From contig JAIBDZ010000001.1 of assembly GCA_024685975.1 (NCBI GenBank), positions 62,001-126,000 on the forward strand: a DNA stretch of 64,000 nt, in the 5' to 3' direction. The translations under genes were made by a program, and so were the position numbers. Position 1 is the first letter of the stretch. Each line of letters opens with the position of its first letter. The notes beneath the pieces are model-generated. The model was not told where the DNA came from. It ran no database searches and was given only the letters and a program-made list of their open reading frames with translations. Positions 60,932 to 64,000 of this stretch are shown here, piece after piece. The DNA comes from Piscirickettsiaceae bacterium. Lineage in GTDB: Bacteria; Pseudomonadota; Gammaproteobacteria; Nitrosococcales; Methylophagaceae.

Positions 60932-61916
60932 TTGATTGGTATCCAGCTAGTTTGGTCAAAATATGTTGTTCTAAATGTTTATCGATACGTGCTTTGACAG
61001 GAATGTACCACATATTATCAGTGGCGAAATCACGACATTTTATCGCATCTTTCTCTGTCATTATAATCGGCTTATTATCTTTAAAATCAATATCACTTGC
61101 TTGGAAACCATGATGGTCTGCAAAATAATGTGGGGTGATCGTCAAATTTTGTTGGCGTAAAGTATTGAAAAAGCGGTCAGGGTTTCCGATACCAGCAATG
61201 GCATGGATCGGCTGTTGTTCAAATGCTATTACTGCTTGTTGCCGTGTATTATCCGCGATATTAATCGCGAGGCCTGGCTCAAGTGACATAACGTAATAAT
61301 GCTGATTATGACTGCCATTTAAGATGGTGAAATCGACTTTTTTCAGTCGGCTTAAGGGTTCACGTAAAGGCCCTGCTGGTAGACAATGACGATTACCAAA
61401 TAATCGTTGACCATCAATGATGACGATTTCTATGTCTCGGCCTAAAGCATAATGTTGTAAGCCATCATCACTAATGATGACATCACAATGATGTTGTTGA
61501 ATAAGGTATTGCGCTGCTTCGGCGCGCTTCGGGGATACGGCCATCACACATCCTGTTTGTTGACTGATGATGACGGGTTCATCACCAACAACAGCAGGAT
61601 CGCTATCTGGTGTGACTTCTTGTGGGTAATGATCAGCTTGGCCGCCATAGCCGCGACTAATAATACCGGGGGTGTAACCTGCTTGTGTTAAGACATTGGC
61701 TAACCAAATAACAGCGGGTGTTTTACCTGTACCACCAACAGTGATATTACCAACGATAATGACGGGGACAGGCAATGTCGTCTGTTTGAATAGGCCAATA
61801 TTGTATGCGAGTCGTCGTAATACGGTGATTAAGCGATAGATAAGGCTTAATGGGATGAGAAATATTAGCCGCCAATGTGGTTTTGAAGCATACCAAGAAT
61901 CAGTCAGCCAATTCAT
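60924..61916 (-). CDS. lpxK: Tetraacyldisaccharide 4'-kinase
   Basis: '[24 protein letters not shown]', 'ISRGYGGQ', '[24 protein letters not shown]'. Confidence 0.97.
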   Translation of the reverse strand: MNWLTDSWYASKPHWRLIFLIPLSLIYRLITVLRRLAYNIGLFKQTTLPVPVIIVGNITVGGTGKTPAVIWLANVLTQAGYTPGIISRGYGGQADHYPQEVTPDSDPAVVGDEPVIISQQTGCVMAVSPKRAEAAQYLIQQHHCDVIISDDGLQHYALGRDIEIVIIDGQRLFGNRHCLPAGPLREPLSRLKKVDFTILNGSHNQHYYVMSLEPGLAINIADNTRQQAVIAFEQQPIHAIAGIGNPDRFFNTLRQQNLTITPHYFADHHGFQASDIDFKDNKPIIMTEKDAIKCRDFATDNMWYIPVKARIDKHLEQHILTKLAGYQSNG

Positions 61917-61923
61917 GTCGGGC

Positions 61924-63678
61924 CTATTTCTCTTGGAACTGTAGGCGGTGTAATTGTGCGTAGTGGTCGCCTTTTTCTAATAAGGTTTCATGTGTACCTG
62001 TTTCGACAATTTCACCTTGATGCATCACGATGATTTGGTCAGCTTTTTCGATGGTGGATAAACGATGCGCAATAACCAATGTGGTACGTTGTTTCATTAA
62101 GGTTTCTAATGCGGCTTGAATATGACGCTCAGCTTCGGTATCGAGTGACGCTGTTGCTTCATCTAAGACGAGAATAGGCGCATCGCTCAATAATGCCCTC
62201 GCAATGGCGATACGTTGGCGTTGCCCGCCTGACAGTAAGACGCCATTTTGTCCGACTTGGGTTGATAAACCTTGGGGTAATTGTTCAATAAAGTCCCACG
62301 CATGGGCGGCTTTGGCCGCTGCGATAATACGGTCATTGCTAATATGTTCAGCGTGGCCGTAGGCGATATTATTCGCTACCGTATCATTGAATAGCACCAC
62401 TTGTTGATTGACTAAAGCAATATGTTGTCGAAGGTTGCTTAGTGTGAGTTCATTGATATTGATGCCATCTAGTAAAATTTCGCCCTGAGTCAATGGGTAG
62501 AAACGTGATAACAAGCTAACAAGCGTCGTTTTACCACTACCTGAATGGCCTACAAAGGCGATAGTTTGACCAGGTTTGGCGTGAAATGACACGTCATTAA
62601 TTACCGGCTTATCTGATTGCTGGTAATGAAAATGAATGTGGCGATATTCAATGTCACCACGGGCACGTTCAATCGTTTTGGTGCCATTATCTTGTTCTGG
62701 TTCTTGATCTAGTAACGTAAAGACGCTTTGAGATGCAGCAATACCTGCTTGTAATTTAGCATTGACCTTTGTTAGCCGTTTCAATGGGGTGAGCACCATG
62801 AACATGGCGGTGACGAATGAGATAAAACTACCAACAGTAATTTGATCTAACATGCTGGGTAATGTTGCTAAATAGATAACGCTGGATAAGCCCAATACAG
62901 CAATTAATTGCAATAGGGGTTGAGTTGTCGCTTCTGTCGCTATCTTTTTCATCCGCTGACGGCGATTTTTTTGGTTTACGACTTCAAAGCGATGATTTTC
63001 ATATGTTTGGCTGCCAAAGGTTTTGACTTCGCGATGGCCATCGATAATTTCACTGCAAATATGCCCGACATCGCCCATTGAGTCTTGGATGTTTTTACTG
63101 ATTTTACGAAAGCGGGTACTGATCCGGTACACCAAGTAGCCGATAACCGGCACTGTGGTTAAAATAATAAGGGATAACATACCATTTAGGTAGATCATCC
63201 AAAGTAATAACCCGAGGATGGTCAGGCTGTCACGAATGACCGTTAAAATGGCATCTGTAGCGGCATTGGCGACTTGTTCGACATCATACAATAGCTTGGA
63301 CATTAATTGACCGGAAGTACTTTTATCATAAAAAGTAGCGGGCAAACTGACTAATTTTTCAAACATTTCTGTTCGTAGATTTTTGATAATATTCCGTGCT
63401 ATCCAACCTAAGCCATAAGCGGTAAAAAAGCTTGCGACACCACGAATAAGAAATAAACCGATGAGGGCAATGGGCAACCATTTGATGGTCTCTGGATCGC
63501 GTTCCACAAAGCTGCCATCTAATAAGGGTTTCATCATGGCCGCTAAGCCGGTTTCTGTAGCGGCAAAAATAGCCATAGCGATAATGGCACCAACAAAAAC
63601 GGCCCAATATGGTTTGACGTAGGTTAATAAGCGACGATATAACTCGCTGGCAGTCATTTCAACTTCAATAGGTGTCAT
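61924..63678 (-). CDS. msbA: Lipid A export ATP-binding/permease protein MsbA
   Basis: ABC exporter: 'FVGHSGSGKTTLVSLLSRFYPLTQGEILLDG', 'LLSGGQRQRIAIARALLSDAPILVLDEATASLD'; adjacent to lpxK. Confidence 0.97.
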   Translation of the reverse strand: MTPIEVEMTASELYRRLLTYVKPYWAVFVGAIIAMAIFAATETGLAAMMKPLLDGSFVERDPETIKWLPIALIGLFLIRGVASFFTAYGLGWIARNIIKNLRTEMFEKLVSLPATFYDKSTSGQLMSKLLYDVEQVANAATDAILTVIRDSLTILGLLLWMIYLNGMLSLIILTTVPVIGYLVYRISTRFRKISKNIQDSMGDVGHICSEIIDGHREVKTFGSQTYENHRFEVVNQKNRRQRMKKIATEATTQPLLQLIAVLGLSSVIYLATLPSMLDQITVGSFISFVTAMFMVLTPLKRLTKVNAKLQAGIAASQSVFTLLDQEPEQDNGTKTIERARGDIEYRHIHFHYQQSDKPVINDVSFHAKPGQTIAFVGHSGSGKTTLVSLLSRFYPLTQGEILLDGININELTLSNLRQHIALVNQQVVLFNDTVANNIAYGHAEHISNDRIIAAAKAAHAWDFIEQLPQGLSTQVGQNGVLLSGGQRQRIAIARALLSDAPILVLDEATASLDTEAERHIQAALETLMKQRTTLVIAHRLSTIEKADQIIVMHQGEIVETGTHETLLEKGDHYAQLHRLQFQEK

Positions 63679-64000
63679 TATGGCTCTGTTTTTTGTCGTG
63701 TCGCTAGAGTGAGTCGGCTATAACCTAATTGTTGTGCGACGTCCATGGCGGTTACGATGTGTTGGTATTCTGCGCCAGCATCGGCACTGATAATAATATG
63801 TGGATCGGTATTGTCGCCGACTAAACTCTGCAAGGTGGTTTGAATATTATCTTTGCTTGCATCGATTAATGTTGTCTCGCCAATAGTGAACTGACCCTCG
63901 GCATTAATAATGATATCAATGGGTTCAATTTTTTCTGCCAAGGTTTGCCCTGTAGCTTCAGGCAAGTCAACTTTAAGTGAGCTTTCTCTGATAAAGCTTG
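63678..64000 (-). CDS. exbD: ExbD/TolR family biopolymer transport protein, 5'-truncated by the window edge
   Basis: Minus frame is open through the window end: ...SFIRESSLKVDLPEATGQTLAEKIEPIDIIINAEGQFTIG...HIIISADAGAEYQHIVTAMDVAQQLGYSRLTLATRQ. The track's TTG 'start' at 63965 is internal. Confidence 0.92.
   Translation of the reverse strand, partial: SFIRESSLKVDLPEATGQTLAEKIEPIDIIINAEGQFTIGETTLIDASKDNIQTTLQSLVGDNTDPHIIISADAGAEYQHIVTAMDVAQQLGYSRLTLATRQKTEP

Noticed and set aside
1-64000. Mobile elements, CRISPR arrays, defence islands, biosynthetic clusters, tRNA/rRNA genes
   Set aside because: None recognised on reading; coding density is filled by identifiable housekeeping and pilus genes. 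A tRNAscan-SE/Infernal run would be needed to exclude small RNAs fully.

Overview
The window is a mostly housekeeping segment of a gammaproteobacterial chromosome, judged from gene content and order. A Methylophaga/Piscirickettsiaceae-type host is only a guess. Recognisable blocks from left to right: a DUF3754/TMEM143-like gene that runs off the left edge; glnS; a DUF523-DUF1722 gene; surE-pcm-yqaA-nlpD followed by prfB (programmed +1 frameshift) and lysS rather than rpoS; alaC-hom-thrC; serC; hemW-rdgB-rph divergent from yicC; gmk-rpoZ-spoT-ridA-recG; ubiC-ubiA plus a small MCP-tip-like protein; a GAF/DUF484-like GGDEF protein; comF divergent from a complete bioBFHCD operon; a GST-like gene, a PilZ gene and phoH; slyX-tmcA; a partial MSHA-type pilus cluster (mshE, G, pilin, C, D, O, P, Q-like) of about 10 kb; Rieske, ketohexokinase-like, adk, HDOD and sppA genes; HAD and rluC; rne with a long leader; and kdsB-trm112-lpxK-msbA-exbD. 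No CRISPR array, transposase, prophage, rRNA or tRNA was recognised. The most interesting accessory content is the partial MSHA-like locus. Its large LamG/DUF6701 surface protein contains two near-duplicate LamG modules and an in-frame C8 homopolymer, which is a possible phase-variation tract. Also worth checking are an orphan structured RNA candidate at about 3.0-3.28 kb, the MCP-tip-like protein, a cysteine cluster in ThrC, and a vertebrate-ketohexokinase-like PfkB kinase. I see no clearly novel multi-gene system; the rest looks ordinary.
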